From: Melitaea cinxia
Taxonomy: Eukaryota > Arthropoda > Insecta > Lepidoptera > Nymphalidae
NCBI RefSeq assembly: GCF_905220565.1
Contig: NC_059409.1
Span: 5,401,501 to 5,465,500 of the forward strand
Direction: 5' to 3'
DNA: 64,000 nucleotides
This document shows positions 39,201 through 43,842 of the stretch, piece by piece; position 1 is the first letter of the stretch, and the number at the start of each line of letters is the position of its first letter. Under the pieces are notes generated by a model that did no database searches, was not told the DNA's origin, and saw only the letters and a program-made list of their open reading frames with translations. The translations under genes and the position numbers were made by a program.

Positions 39201-42200
39201 TCTATGTCCAGCGGTGGGTTGTTACAGGCTGAATCGTATTACAGTTAAAATATGGATTATATATACAATTTATCTTCGATATAGACACGCATGTGCAACC
39301 CGTAGCATGCATAACCTAGCATGGACACGTAGCGTGTAGATTAGACGTAACTAGCACGTAGATGTACGCATGCAGAGACGCCTAGCCCCGCCCCCGGCCC
39401 GCTGCAGGACACGCCCCGCCCCTCCTCTTCGAAACAGACTCCAGCTAAACCCGCACGCCTCTCCAGTGAGTATGACACGTAGTTTAACGGACACGTAGCG
39501 GGTGGGGAGTTGCTTCGTACACGTGAAACGTTTTGTGTCACGTTGAATTCATTTACCATACGAACTAAAATATACTTAACGTTAATAAATTTAATAATTT
39601 GAAAAAGTTATAATAATTACTCAGAATCAACCTTACCACCATGCTGCAAGTAGAAATGTGTATACGTATCCTTGGAAAGACAATCAGTAGTATTATTTAA
39701 ATTAATATTGTACTCATTTGATACTAATGACGCGCAGTTTATGTATATAGGTTGCATGATTTTAGTTCTAACATTTGTGTTTTCTGGTGTCTATACGTGT
39801 TAAGCGTTTTTAAATGTTTTGTCATATAAGAAGAATCAGCATGACAATGCTTTTGTTCATTTGCTGCGACGCAGTTTTGTTTTTTATGTTGCTTTGATTT
39901 TTTTTCTTTTTTTACCCCCTCCCCCCCTACCCGATTACCCCACGCCATTTTCAATATTTTCATCCCGAAATCACATTTGTCTCTTCTACTCTTCCACGCT
40001 ATCGAAAACAAATCCTACCTCTTCTTGATTTTTATTACGTGTCTATCGTATTGCACAAATCCCCACCACTTTTTGCACTACAACGTACTTTGGCACCCCT
40101 CGAATCCCTCCGAATTCCCTACTCGCAATACAGCCCCAGGCTCGAGCTCGACGCCCACGACGCCGTCCACCTCTGGTAAGGTGAAGTCCCGGTCGCGAAG
40201 CAAGTCGCCTTTCCGCAGTTTCCGTTGGCGAACCGCGAAGAAATTGCTGACTGGAGCCCACCATAGCGATGATGAAGGTACCCCCGGTAGTTACTGAGGT
40301 GGATGGATACGATAGAAAATAGTCAATTTTAATGACTAAGTCGAACTTTTACGCCATATATTGACAAAAATTTTCATTATGAGTAATAATAGCGGCTATT
40401 TTTGGTATATCCTAGCTTTTTCCATTTTAAGCTGACGTTTTCCAAGATACATCCATCGTTGATAGGAGCTATAAATATTGATCCATCTTCAGCAATATTT
40501 TTAAAGACAATGAATAATTTAATTTTTACATCTGAACAAACGATATTAATCAAAAACTCGTATATTTATTTATTTAATTAAACACTTTATTACAGATTTG
40601 AAATAACGTAAGGAAAATAACAATATTGTAACGTACGTTTAAAAGTATATTTGAGAAAAGTCTTGATTTTGATTACCTTTATTATTCTGTAAAATAGATA
40701 AACATTTATTTGAAATGTAACGCATTTACATTCAAAATAATTTTAACATGATAGTTATAAATTATTATACTTCAATTACAATATGACTTCAAAAGGAATT
40801 CAAATTATACGTGGAAATAACTTATGTCAATCGTTATTTTAACGTTATCCATCCACATCTGCACGCCATCGAATAAATGTGTATGTTCGCGAAGAATGCT
40901 TTAAGTGTGCTGCTGTTTGTTAGCGCATGATTTTGAAGTTTTACGTTTTGATCGTGTATTGCAATAAATTTATTTTATTTCGAAGATTTATAACAACTAG
41001 CATAGAGCTTTAAACGTTTAGTATCAAACCTATCACTAGTGATTGTTATTATTTTATTATTATAGAAAATATACAATGTTATTTTATTTTTACTGTGTTC
41101 TTCTTATTCTTGTACCTTATACGTGTCATGATTGTCTTTCACAGTACCATATAAATGAACTATAAAATTAAAGTACGAATTTTAGTAAGATTATTCTTTA
41201 ATAAATGAACTTCAGTCATGGCTTTTATACATTCTTTCATTTTTTTTTTGTTATTTTAGTAGATATTTAAATTTTAGCAAAGTCAGGAATTATTAATAAG
41301 TTTCGTGTTACACAGAGGGCGCCAGTCCCGCCGGGGAAGATGAGGGTGTGGAGGGCACGCTGGTCCGTAAACACGAGTGGGAGTCGGCAGCTAAACGAGC
41401 TTCTAACAGGTAAAATTTTGATTTAGTTAATTGTTATTCTAAGAAGGATGTTTTTACAGACAAATTTTTATTCATGATTTCCCTTTTTCCAAAAACGAAC
41501 GAGTTTTGATGAACAATTCTACTTTGGCTTTCTTAAAATGTTTATAACGACTTCTAAATCTTCTCTTTTTTGCTACTCATAAATTAGGCTATTAATGGCA
41601 ACTAACAAGCTTAGTCAGTCCCGACAATGTACTAAAGTCTGTTCAACGAGAAGAGATACCAAATGTAAACAAAGCCCATCATTTTTTCGTAGCGACGACG
41701 GAAGAAACAAAATGTAGTCTATCTCTTTCTATCTTGTTTGTTTGCTATCTGCTGCACGTCTCTTTGCAAGGTCGAACGATATTTTAACTGGCCTTGAAAA
41801 CAATCGGACCGCGCACGGCCCTTTGAATTTGTATTATTTATTTTTATTTCATTTCGTGTCCTGAAGCGCTCGGTTGATTTTTATATTTCGATAATTATTA
41901 TTTAAGAAGTATCAAATCTTAAATACATAATTATATTTAATTCAGTAATTACAAAATATAAATATTTACGTAAATTTTACATTTAAAAAAAACCCTGCAA
42001 GGTTACAAAACCCTGCATAGTTGAATGACCTCGCATTTGGTTTGTTTACATTGGGTCGGCTCGTTGAACGCACTATAACTGAAGGGCATTCTTTCTCAAT
42101 CAAAAAGTAGGTTACACCAACTTCTCGACCAAAAAGGCAAATAAGTTGTATCTCGACAATGTATCAACTAAAATGCCTTCCTTGTTTAGATCGTGGGACA

Positions 42201-43306
42201 AAGTGTACGTAGTCGCGAAGGACGGGCGCATGTCGTTCTACAAAGACCAGAAGGCGTACAAGGCGGCGCCCGAACAACACTGGCGTGGAGAACCGCCGCT
42301 AGACCTGAATGGAGCCGTTGTAGAGGTCGCTGCCAACTACACCAAGAAGAAGCACGTGTTCCGTCTCAGGTACTTGTTTTTTTCGTTTGATATTTTACTC
42401 TATGGTATAACTTCTTATGTATAATGTACTTTTTATGAAAGGGAAGCACGTGTTCCGTTTTAGGAACTAATTTCTTATTTGTGAGTATGTTTTACAGGCT
42501 ATGGTAATTTTGTATGATATGTTTTATTTGTACTGTGTGGCTACGGTACTAAAGAATATAACCACCCCCTTCTTCCCGTGGGTGTCGTAAGAGGCAACTA
42601 AGGGATAACACGGTTCCACAGCTACCACCTTGGAACTTAAAAAGCCGACCGGTGGCGGGATAACCATCCAACTGCTGGCTTTGAAATACACAGGCCGAAG
42701 ACGGGCAGCAGCGTCTTCGGTGCGACAAAGCCAGCCCTGCGGTCACCAACCCGCCTGCCCAGCGTGGTGACTATGGGCAAAACACATGAGTTCACGTTAT
42801 TTTTGGCGTAAACTTGTGGAGGCCTATGTCCAGCAGTGGACTGTATAGGCTGTAATGATGATGTTTTATTTAAGTTTAATTAGTTTTCGGATCGAGTATG
42901 AATAAAAAAATTTTGTATGATCAAATATTAGTATTAATTTCCATGTTTATATAATTGATAGTAGTTAATTTGTACCTTTCAATGTAAACTACAGTTGAGA
43001 ATGAAATAATACAAAAAATTTATAGCAAAAAACATATGAATTAAATTTGAATGAGTACATGAAGAAATGTAAAAGTGTACGTAACGGCTTGCCCCCAGAC
43101 TGAGCAGCGGCGCGGAGTTCCTGCTGCAGGCGCACGACGAGGCCGACATGGGCGCGTGGCTGGAGGCGCTGCGCGCGCGCGCCCAGGCGCCCGCGCCGCG
43201 CTCGCACACGCTGCCCGCGCACCCCGCCGGCGAGCCCAAGCGCCGCTCCTTCTTCACGCTCAAGAAGAAGTCAGTGCGCGCCCTCTCCTACCTATACTCG
43301 CCCTAG
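12081..43306 (+). CDS. beta-Spec: Beta-spectrin, whole coding span (35 joined exons plus alternative exons)
   Basis: Beta-spectrin is the large actin- and membrane-binding subunit of the spectrin tetramer under the plasma membrane. I joined exons by GT/AG sites and reading phase; every junction agrees: 12081-12216, 14875-15026, 15634-15807, 16536-16824, 17690-17861, 18037-18165, 18267-18479, 18582-18779, 19141-19270, 19609-19758, 20370-20509, 21190-21314, 21748-21878, 22664-22809, 22926-23049, 23207-23457, 24273-24432, 25182-25320, 25670-25851, 26047-26161, 26281-26405, 26825-27015, 28645-29807, 30652-30913, 31287-31491, 31845-32039, 32367-32546, 32620-32864, 33306-33529, 34020-34216, 36045-36192, 39376-39465, 40134-40277, 41316-41409, 42190-42369, 43099-43306. 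The sum is 7107 nt, 2368 residues: tail 1-45, CH pair about 48-275, spectrin repeats about 300-2080, linker about 2085-2220, PH about 2220-2330. Family identity is certain from near-identity to fly beta-spectrin as I remember it; exact ends of the PH and repeats are approximate. Confidence 0.96.
12387..12892 (+). mobile_element. Family A element in beta-spectrin intron
   Basis: Begins AACCGACTTCCAAAAAAGGA and follows the 53108 copy closely to 'gataacgcgtagttac', where it ends in CATA repeats without the right terminal repeat. Confidence 0.75.
13924..14023 (+). CDS. beta-Spec: Beta-spectrin alternative first coding exon (predicted)
   Basis: This lies in the intron between 12216 and 14875. ATG at 13924 opens 33 codons, MTSTECYDLIKRGVDIEVPG followed by LELYYDKVVCELR, then a phase-1 GT donor after 14023. 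That is the same phase as the usual first exon, so it can splice to 14875 and give ...CELR-DERESVQKK. No acceptor is needed, because a TCAGT initiator-like motif sits at 13902-13906 just upstream. Vertebrate SPTBN1 also swaps N-termini at this same residue (established knowledge). The donor is GTTGGT, not strong, so confidence is moderate. If not spliced, the frame stops at 14077-14079. Confidence 0.62.
14505..14591 (+). other. Isolated GC-rich island in intron
   Basis: About 80 bases of very high G+C inside AT-rich intron, with a 28-codon open frame (MALPQGGRCRPASSRVPRPG...). No family recognised. It is 480 bases downstream of the alternative first exon. Confidence 0.35.
14875..15026 (+). 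CDS. beta-Spec: Beta-spectrin exon: first half of CH1
   Basis: Residues 46-96 begin DERESVQKKTFQKWVNSHL, the conserved start of the first calponin-homology domain and main actin-binding surface. The exon ends LLEVLSGERL. Phase 1 in, phase 0 out. Confidence 0.97.
15516..15560. ncRNA. Perfect 20-bp hairpin in beta-spectrin intron (possible structured RNA)
   Basis: ATTACGAGCCATGTTTATAT at 15516-15535, loop ACCCA, perfect complement at 15541-15560. Outside it, AACGT and ATTAT blocks on the left (from about 15500) pair with AATAAACGTT on the right with a bulge, extending the stem toward 30 bp. It could be a small-RNA precursor or only a collapsed inverted repeat. Confidence 0.3.
15634..15807 (+). 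CDS. beta-Spec: Beta-spectrin exon: second half of CH1
   Basis: Residues 97-154 start PRPTKGKMRIHCLENVDKAL and end NLGLIWTIILRFQ, both hallmark CH1 blocks of beta-spectrins. Phase 0 in and out. The preceding intron holds a perfect 20-bp hairpin (15516-15560); the following one holds a GA run (about 16028-16057). Confidence 0.97.
16028..16057. repeat. GA microsatellite
   Basis: A (GA)n run in the intron after 15807. Confidence 0.9.
16536..16824 (+). CDS. beta-Spec: Beta-spectrin exon: CH2, first part
   Basis: Residues 155-250 cover IQDITIEETDNKETKSAKDA, the LLLWCQMKTAGY block, and FTTSWRDGLAFNAIIHKHRP of the second CH domain. Ends KLLDAE with one base of the next codon (phase 1). Confidence 0.97.
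17400..17545. repeat. Interspersed repeat related to the C-rich family
   Basis: 'gatatggggctgttaataaa' followed by CT-rich DNA and 'tgacgtcacaaaagctaggc'. It looks like an inverted relative of 20205-20282 and 33160-33252. Confidence 0.4.
17690..17861 (+). CDS. beta-Spec: Beta-spectrin exon: CH2 end and linker helix
   Basis: Residues 251-307 include the conserved EHPDERSIITYVVTYYHYFS and VQGKRIGKVVGIAMENDKM. An earlier AG at 17408 is also phase compatible but leads into a repeat with a stop, so I reject it. Phase 1 in, phase 2 out. Confidence 0.97.
18037..18165 (+). CDS. beta-Spec: Beta-spectrin exon: start of repeat 1
   Basis: Residues 308-350 include DLLQWIERTIEALGDRTF and NYRTVEKPPK. The donor is AA|GTAAG. 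Phase 2 in and out. Confidence 0.96.
18267..18479 (+). CDS. beta-Spec: Beta-spectrin exon: repeat 1
   Basis: Residues 351-421 run from FVEKGNLEVLLFTLQSRMRA to ELIRQEKLEQLAAR, a highly conserved stretch. Third codon positions are almost all G or C, in contrast to neighbouring exons. Open frames on the opposite strand here are shadows of that composition. Confidence 0.97.
18582..18779 (+). CDS. beta-Spec: Beta-spectrin exon: repeats 1-2
   Basis: Residues 422-487 include the invariant RETWLSENQRLVSQDNFGFD and AAVEAAAKKHEAIETDIFAY. Phase 2 in and out. Confidence 0.97.
19141..19270 (+). CDS. beta-Spec: Beta-spectrin exon: repeat 2
   Basis: Residues 488-531, starting YHDMERVCARRDNVLRLW and ending RLELSLQLQQNFQ. 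The acceptor AG at 19139-19140 directly precedes GTACCACG. Phase 2 in, 0 out. Confidence 0.95.
19609..19758 (+). CDS. beta-Spec: Beta-spectrin exon: repeat 2 to 3
   Basis: Residues 532-581 include EMLYILDSMEEIKMRLL and the conserved DDYGKHLMGVEDLLQKHALV. Phase 0 in and out; donor GTAATA. Confidence 0.96.
20205..20282 (+). repeat. C-rich interspersed repeat
   Basis: Starts with a C13 run and ends 'cctcacgtgattaatagacg', an ending shared exactly with 33160-33252. Confidence 0.65.
20370..20509 (+). CDS. beta-Spec: Beta-spectrin exon: repeat 3
   Basis: Residues 582-627 start VVVGQSQRFLEQEEGGYRPC and continue ITVERIQQLENAYAELVHLA. Very high G+C at third positions. The preceding intron carries a copy of a C-rich repeat (20205-20282). 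Confidence 0.95.
21190..21314 (+). CDS. beta-Spec: Beta-spectrin exon: repeat 3 to 4
   Basis: Residues 628-669, KRLEDSRKLWQFYWDMADEE then NWIKEKEQIVSVDDIGHDLT. Shows the W...WI spacing of a spectrin repeat helix A. Phase 2 in, 1 out. The 680-bp intron before it holds nothing I recognise. Confidence 0.96.
21748..21878 (+). CDS. beta-Spec: Beta-spectrin exon: repeat 4
   Basis: Residues 670-713, VYLLISKHKALQADVQAHEP then QLMGVAAVGDELISQGHFGA. GC-rich. Acceptor GCGCAG at 21742-21747; phase 1 in, 0 out. Confidence 0.95.
21905..22185 (+). mobile_element. SINE-like element (family D)
   Basis: Contains 'ctgcttctcaagcagt'-type block (tgctttcaagcagtgttcta), 'ggttggcaacgcgtttgcga' and 'aatcgcttgccatcaggtga'. 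Other copies: 23505 and 33590 (antisense), 56488 (antisense), 50165 (3' part). Confidence 0.75.
22664..22809 (+). CDS. beta-Spec: Beta-spectrin exon: repeat 4-5
   Basis: Residues 714-761, ERLRDILSQWNHLLDVVSLR followed by RLDAAVRYHQLFADADDIDN and WMLDTL. Phase 0 in, 2 out. Confidence 0.95.
22926..23049 (+). CDS. beta-Spec: Beta-spectrin exon: repeat 5
   Basis: Residues 762-803, LVSSEDTGVDEAQVQSLLKK then HKDVTDELKHYANVIQQLKQ. Phase 2 in, 0 out. Confidence 0.95.
23207..23457 (+). CDS. beta-Spec: Beta-spectrin exon: repeats 5-6
   Basis: Residues 804-886, starting AGELSPEDACSGEVRERLAA and ending MLPPKDIDDVEIMKHR. Almost every codon ends in G or C. The following intron contains two short retroelement copies (23505-23760 and about 24020-24240). 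Confidence 0.95.
23505..23760 (-). mobile_element. SINE-like element (family D), antisense
   Basis: 'acctgatggtaagcgattac', 'cgcgttgccgaccctatccc' and 'ctgcttgaaagcagtattat' mirror 21905-22185. Confidence 0.75.
24020..24240 (+). mobile_element. SINE-like fragment (family C)
   Basis: 'tattccctactatgagaaac' and 'ttctccgaggcacggtggag' match the fuller copy at 57828. Confidence 0.6.
24273..24432 (+). CDS. beta-Spec: Beta-spectrin exon: repeat 6
   Basis: Residues 887-940, YDGFDKEMNANASRVAVVNQ to LNQAWSSLREK. Phase 2 in, 0 out; donor GTAGCT. The next intron (24433-25181) has a G-run, an antisense retroelement tail (24594-24712) and a GATT microsatellite. Confidence 0.95.
24594..24712 (-). mobile_element. 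Family B 3' fragment, antisense
   Basis: 'cccactgctggacataggcc' to 'gggcaggcgggttggtgacc', reverse complement of the family B end. Confidence 0.7.
25182..25320 (+). CDS. beta-Spec: Beta-spectrin exon: repeat 7 start
   Basis: Residues 941-986, AEAKKDDLKSAQGVQTFYIE then CRETVSWIEDKKRILQQTDN. Phase 0 in, 1 out. Confidence 0.95.
25670..25851 (+). CDS. beta-Spec: Beta-spectrin exon: repeat 7
   Basis: Residues 987-1047, VMTLQRRLSGMERDLAAIQA and later ITDNWDQLTQM. Phase 1 in, 0 out. Confidence 0.95.
26047..26161 (+). CDS. beta-Spec: Beta-spectrin exon: repeat 8 helix A
   Basis: Residues 1048-1085, LKERDAKLEEAGDLHRFLRS then VDHFQAWLTKTQTDVASE. Phase 0 in, 1 out. Confidence 0.95.
26281..26405 (+). 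CDS. beta-Spec: Beta-spectrin exon: repeat 8
   Basis: Residues 1086-1127, DIPASLPEAEKLLSQHQTIK then EEIDNYKDEYAKMMEYGEKI. Phase 1 in, 0 out. Confidence 0.95.
26825..27015 (+). CDS. beta-Spec: Beta-spectrin exon: repeats 8-9
   Basis: Residues 1128-1190, EPSTQDDPQYMFLRERLKAL to ARQAEVLLAHQEHR. GC-rich third positions. A 263-codon open frame on the opposite strand over this exon is a shadow. Phase 0 in, 2 out. Confidence 0.95.
27022..27300 (+). mobile_element. SINE-like element (family C)
   Basis: 'cccactgctggccatgggcc', 'ttccaatgcggcttggcgga' and 'aatcgacccgcagacg'. The last block on the minus strand resembles a pol III B box (GGGTCGATTCC). Confidence 0.65.
27345..27600. repeat. Second SINE-like unit in the same intron
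   Basis: GC-richer block with 'gcgcatcgggcacatcgctg' and 'tgtttcctgacccttaatac'. Not matched to another copy in this window. Confidence 0.4.
27612..28542 (+). mobile_element. PIF/Harbinger-type MITE, 931 bp
   Basis: Terminal inverted repeats share 19 bases, CGGCCGAACCCAATATTCA, and are flanked by TTA on both sides (27609-27611 and 28543-28545), the TWA target duplication of PIF/Harbinger elements. Inside, an ATG at 27955 opens a 21-codon frame starting MADSSSSSSSSDIALLQQIF, probably the relic start of a lost element protein. Confidence 0.82.
28645..29807 (+). CDS. beta-Spec: Beta-spectrin large exon: repeats 9-12
   Basis: This 1163-nt exon encodes residues 1191-1578, about 3.6 spectrin repeats, with no intron, while the other internal exons average near 165 nt. 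Landmarks are LEQAENAIKEHEAFLTTMEA, YRSAKTIHSKWTRHQAFEAE, SVNILMQKQQMIETQMAVKA and FQFRRDVEDEKLWIHEKMPL. Phase 2 in, phase 1 out with a strong GTAAGC donor. Codon use is more mixed than in the GC-rich exons. Confidence 0.97.
29855..30611. mobile_element. Fold-back element filling the 29808-30651 intron
   Basis: Left arm AAAGGAGAATG (29855-29865) and TTGGGCCAAAATGTAATGA (29884-29902) pair with the right arm at 30576-30594 and 30601-30611. No coding content is seen between the arms. Confidence 0.72.
30652..30913 (+). CDS. beta-Spec: Beta-spectrin exon: repeats 12-13
   Basis: Residues 1579-1665 include FDANEAEAWMSEQELYMMVE and DRGKDEISAQNLMKKHEILE, very conserved. Phase 1 in, 2 out; donor GTGAGT. 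Confidence 0.97.
31006..31125 (-). mobile_element. Family B 3' fragment, antisense
   Basis: 'ccactgctggacataagcct' to 'accactctgggcaggctgg', as at 24594. Confidence 0.7.
31287..31491 (+). CDS. beta-Spec: Beta-spectrin exon: repeats 13-14
   Basis: Residues 1666-1734, QSQVDKLYAGLKDLAGERRA and LSREVDDLEQWITERELVAS. This is the N-terminal edge of the region that binds ankyrin in the family. Phase 2 in, 0 out. Confidence 0.96.
31845..32039 (+). CDS. beta-Spec: Beta-spectrin exon: repeat 14
   Basis: Residues 1735-1799, LLWERFKEFARETQSVGSER to WQDLLELIDTRTQ. Repeats 14-15 carry the ankyrin site in known beta-spectrins. Phase 0 in and out. Confidence 0.96.
32367..32546 (+). CDS. beta-Spec: Beta-spectrin exon: repeat 15
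   Basis: Residues 1800-1859, MLAASRELHKYFHDCKDTLQ then GRDAISVGALQRKHHNFMQD. Symmetric phase 0/0, 180 nt. Likely part of the ankyrin-binding pair. Confidence 0.96.
32620..32864 (+). CDS. beta-Spec: Beta-spectrin exon: repeats 15-16
   Basis: Residues 1860-1940, VEATRGECARLGASYAGDKA, then YRFLSQVRDLTLWMDDVVRS. One of the most GC-rich exons. The intron before it is only 73 bp (32547-32619). Confidence 0.95.
33160..33252 (+). repeat. C-rich interspersed repeat
   Basis: CT-rich start, then 'cctttcgagcctcacgtgat' and 'taatagacgaat', as at 20205. Confidence 0.65.
33306..33529 (+). CDS. beta-Spec: Beta-spectrin exon: repeat 16
   Basis: Residues 1941-2015, VSGVELLMNNHQSLKAEIET to LLRRWEERWENLQL. 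Phase 2 in, 1 out. The intron that follows holds a retroelement copy and a CGAAA-rich low-complexity stretch. Confidence 0.96.
33590..33800 (-). mobile_element. SINE-like element (family D), antisense
   Basis: 'ctgcttgaaagcagtgttat' and 'ccagtcgggctgctccagat' match the 23505 and 56488 copies. Confidence 0.7.
33835..33975. repeat. CGAAA/TTTCGG low-complexity stretch
   Basis: Degenerate TTTCGG and CGAAA units lie just before the acceptor at 34019. They look like a decayed minisatellite. Confidence 0.5.
34020..34216 (+). CDS. beta-Spec: Beta-spectrin exon: partial repeat 17 (tetramer site)
   Basis: Residues 2016-2081, LEVYQFARDAAVAEAWLIAQ and ELGHTIDEVESLIKKHEAFE. This partial repeat supplies two helices that pair with the alpha-spectrin N-terminus to form tetramers (established for the family). 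It ends phase 0 at ...RLTT with donor GTCAGT, which is the branch point for the cassette exon at 34973. Confidence 0.96.
34973..35734 (+). CDS. beta-Spec: Beta-spectrin 762-nt optional cassette exon (predicted)
   Basis: The exon begins after TACTAG (34967-34972), stays open for 254 codons, and meets a perfect GTAAGT donor at 35735, phase 0 in and 0 out. The flanking exons also meet at phase 0, so it can be included or skipped without a frame change. The encoded segment starts LELNAATLWPPAQPWDKC and has a proline-rich PPPTPLKP, a proline-directed phospho-site cluster SSPPMTPLKSPLSPE, and a basic block SIKGLMKRLSWRKKSDSD. It has no spectrin-repeat pattern and is AT-richer than its neighbours. 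It would sit between the tetramer site and the PH linker. If the donor is not used, the frame stops at 35795-35797 and yields a form without PH domain. Not recognised from fly beta-spectrin. Confidence 0.72.
36045..36192 (+). CDS. beta-Spec: Beta-spectrin exon: charged linker after repeat 17
   Basis: Residues 2082-2130 begin FEVKEMKRRQEAAEAAESAR, matching the FELKEMKRRQ start of this segment in fly. It is an Ala/Glu/Arg-rich helix ending EPEPQPA. Very GC-rich. Phase 0 in, phase 1 out (donor GTGAGT at 36193). Confidence 0.94.
36193..39375. other. Largest beta-spectrin intron (3.2 kb)
   Basis: Contains a MITE at 36261-36708, then about 2.6 kb of AT-rich DNA in which I see no exon with the needed phase, and a family B tail at 39193-39232. 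Confidence 0.6.
36261..36708 (+). mobile_element. MITE copy 1 (family F)
   Basis: The left end 'taaagtctgttcaacgagaa' and right end 'ggctcgttgaacgcactata' are inverted, both flanking 'accaaatgtaaacaa' or its complement (about 40 bp arms). The whole element is nearly identical to 41633-42077. Confidence 0.78.
39376..39465 (+). CDS. beta-Spec: Beta-spectrin linker exon A (optional, 90 nt)
   Basis: From the acceptor at 39374-39375 the frame reads ETPSPAPGPLQDTPRPSSSK then QTPAKPARLS and reaches GTGAGT at 39466. Phase 1 in and 1 out, so it can be skipped cleanly. A second AG (after GCTGCAG, about 39407) is out of phase with the upstream exon. Low-complexity Pro/Ser linker; no homologue recalled. 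Confidence 0.72.
40134..40277 (+). CDS. beta-Spec: Beta-spectrin linker exon B (optional, 144 nt, basic motif)
   Basis: Phase 1 in and 1 out. It encodes a Ser/Thr/Pro stretch, then KVKSRSRSKSPFRSFRWRTA and KKLLTGAHHSDDE. The RS repeats are likely kinase or splicing-kinase targets, and the cationic aromatic core could bind acidic lipid (inference). Two acceptors six bases apart (after 40133 and after 40139) are both in frame and would differ by two residues. The donor is GTACCC, weaker than usual. Confidence 0.7.
40278..41315. other. Beta-spectrin intron, AT-rich, nothing recognised
   Basis: No repeat family from this window and no phase-compatible exon seen. Confidence 0.5.
41316..41409 (+). 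CDS. beta-Spec: Beta-spectrin exon: PH domain entry
   Basis: Residues 2209-2239, acidic EGASPAGEDEGVEGTLVRKH then EWESAAKRASNR. The RKHEW...KASNR block opens the PH domain of beta-spectrins. Phase 1 in, 2 out. Confidence 0.95.
41633..42077 (+). mobile_element. MITE copy 2 (family F)
   Basis: Same element and orientation as 36261-36708, with small indels (an insertion near 41680 and a deletion in the AT-rich middle). Confidence 0.78.
42190..42369 (+). CDS. beta-Spec: Beta-spectrin exon: PH domain core
   Basis: Residues 2240-2299, SWDKVYVVAKDGRMSFYKDQ, then GEPPLDLNGAVVEVAANYTK and KKHVFRLR. Shows the beta1-beta4 strands and the phosphoinositide-contacting basic residues of spectrin PH domains. 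Phase 2 in and out. Confidence 0.96.
42530..42862 (+). mobile_element. SINE-like element copy (family B)
   Basis: 'gtcgtaagaggcaactaagg' to 'ccagcagtggactgtatagg', then ATGATGATG-type tail. It lies in the intron inside the PH domain. Confidence 0.78.
43099..43306 (+). CDS. beta-Spec: Beta-spectrin last coding exon: PH end and C-terminus
   Basis: Residues 2300-2368, LSSGAEFLLQAHDEADMGAW then SFFTLKKKSVRALSYLYSP and TAG at 43304. The helix DEADMGAWLEAL closes the PH fold. After FFTLKK a possible donor (AA|GTCAGT, GT at 43269) could splice to an acceptor ending at 45026, giving a KKN end. Codons are extremely GC-rich. Confidence 0.9.
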
Positions 43307-43450
43307 CATGCGCCGGCCTACCGAGTAACTACCGCCCCCCCCCCCCATCCGCTGCGTCGCGCTCGCCTCTGCACCACTCACACGATCTGACACTCTCCGC
43401 CGCGCACGTTCTCATTCGTCGCCGAGTATCGAGAGCGACGAACCTATTTA

Positions 43451-43692
43451 GGCTCGATCCACATAACAGTGTCGATCTCGGTTCGTTATTGGTTCGATCT
43501 CGATCTGGTAAAATATTGTTACACGCGAAACAATAGATGTATTAATGCTGGAGTGTGATTCGATCGGAACTTGGCTGTAAAGAATATTATGAAATTATGA
43601 ATACAATAATTGTTTCTTGTTTAACAATATTTTACCGGGTCGAGATCGGTCCGAGAACGAACTGAGATCAGTAGTATAATGTGGATCGGGCC
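43451..43692. mobile_element. Short MITE with 85-bp inverted arms in beta-spectrin 3' region
   Basis: GGCTCGATCCACATAA at 43451 is the inverted match of the end at about 43675-43692; arms continue through GGTAAAATATTGTTA on both sides. TTA flanks both ends (43448-43450 and 43693-43695). Confidence 0.78.
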
Positions 43693-43836
43693 TTAACTTG
43701 TCGCACGCTCTTAAACTCTCTGTCGCACACGCTTTTACACGAGGCTTTGAGAGAGACTGACGTTATTGTGCAATGTATAAAATATTTTGTGAACCTTGGA
43801 GATTCGCTCCATTAATTTAATGTTAAGTCCACAAAA

Positions 43837-43842
43837 AATAAA
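43837..43842 (+). terminator. Candidate poly(A) signal for beta-spectrin
   Basis: AATAAA about 530 bases after the stop codon at 43304-43306. A further AATAAA lies at 46488-46493. Choice between them is not decided by the sequence. Confidence 0.4.

Noticed and set aside
39407..39465. Shorter version of linker exon A from the AG after GCTGCAG
   Set aside because: Phase 1 entry from 36192 hits a stop; only the acceptor at 39375 keeps the frame.
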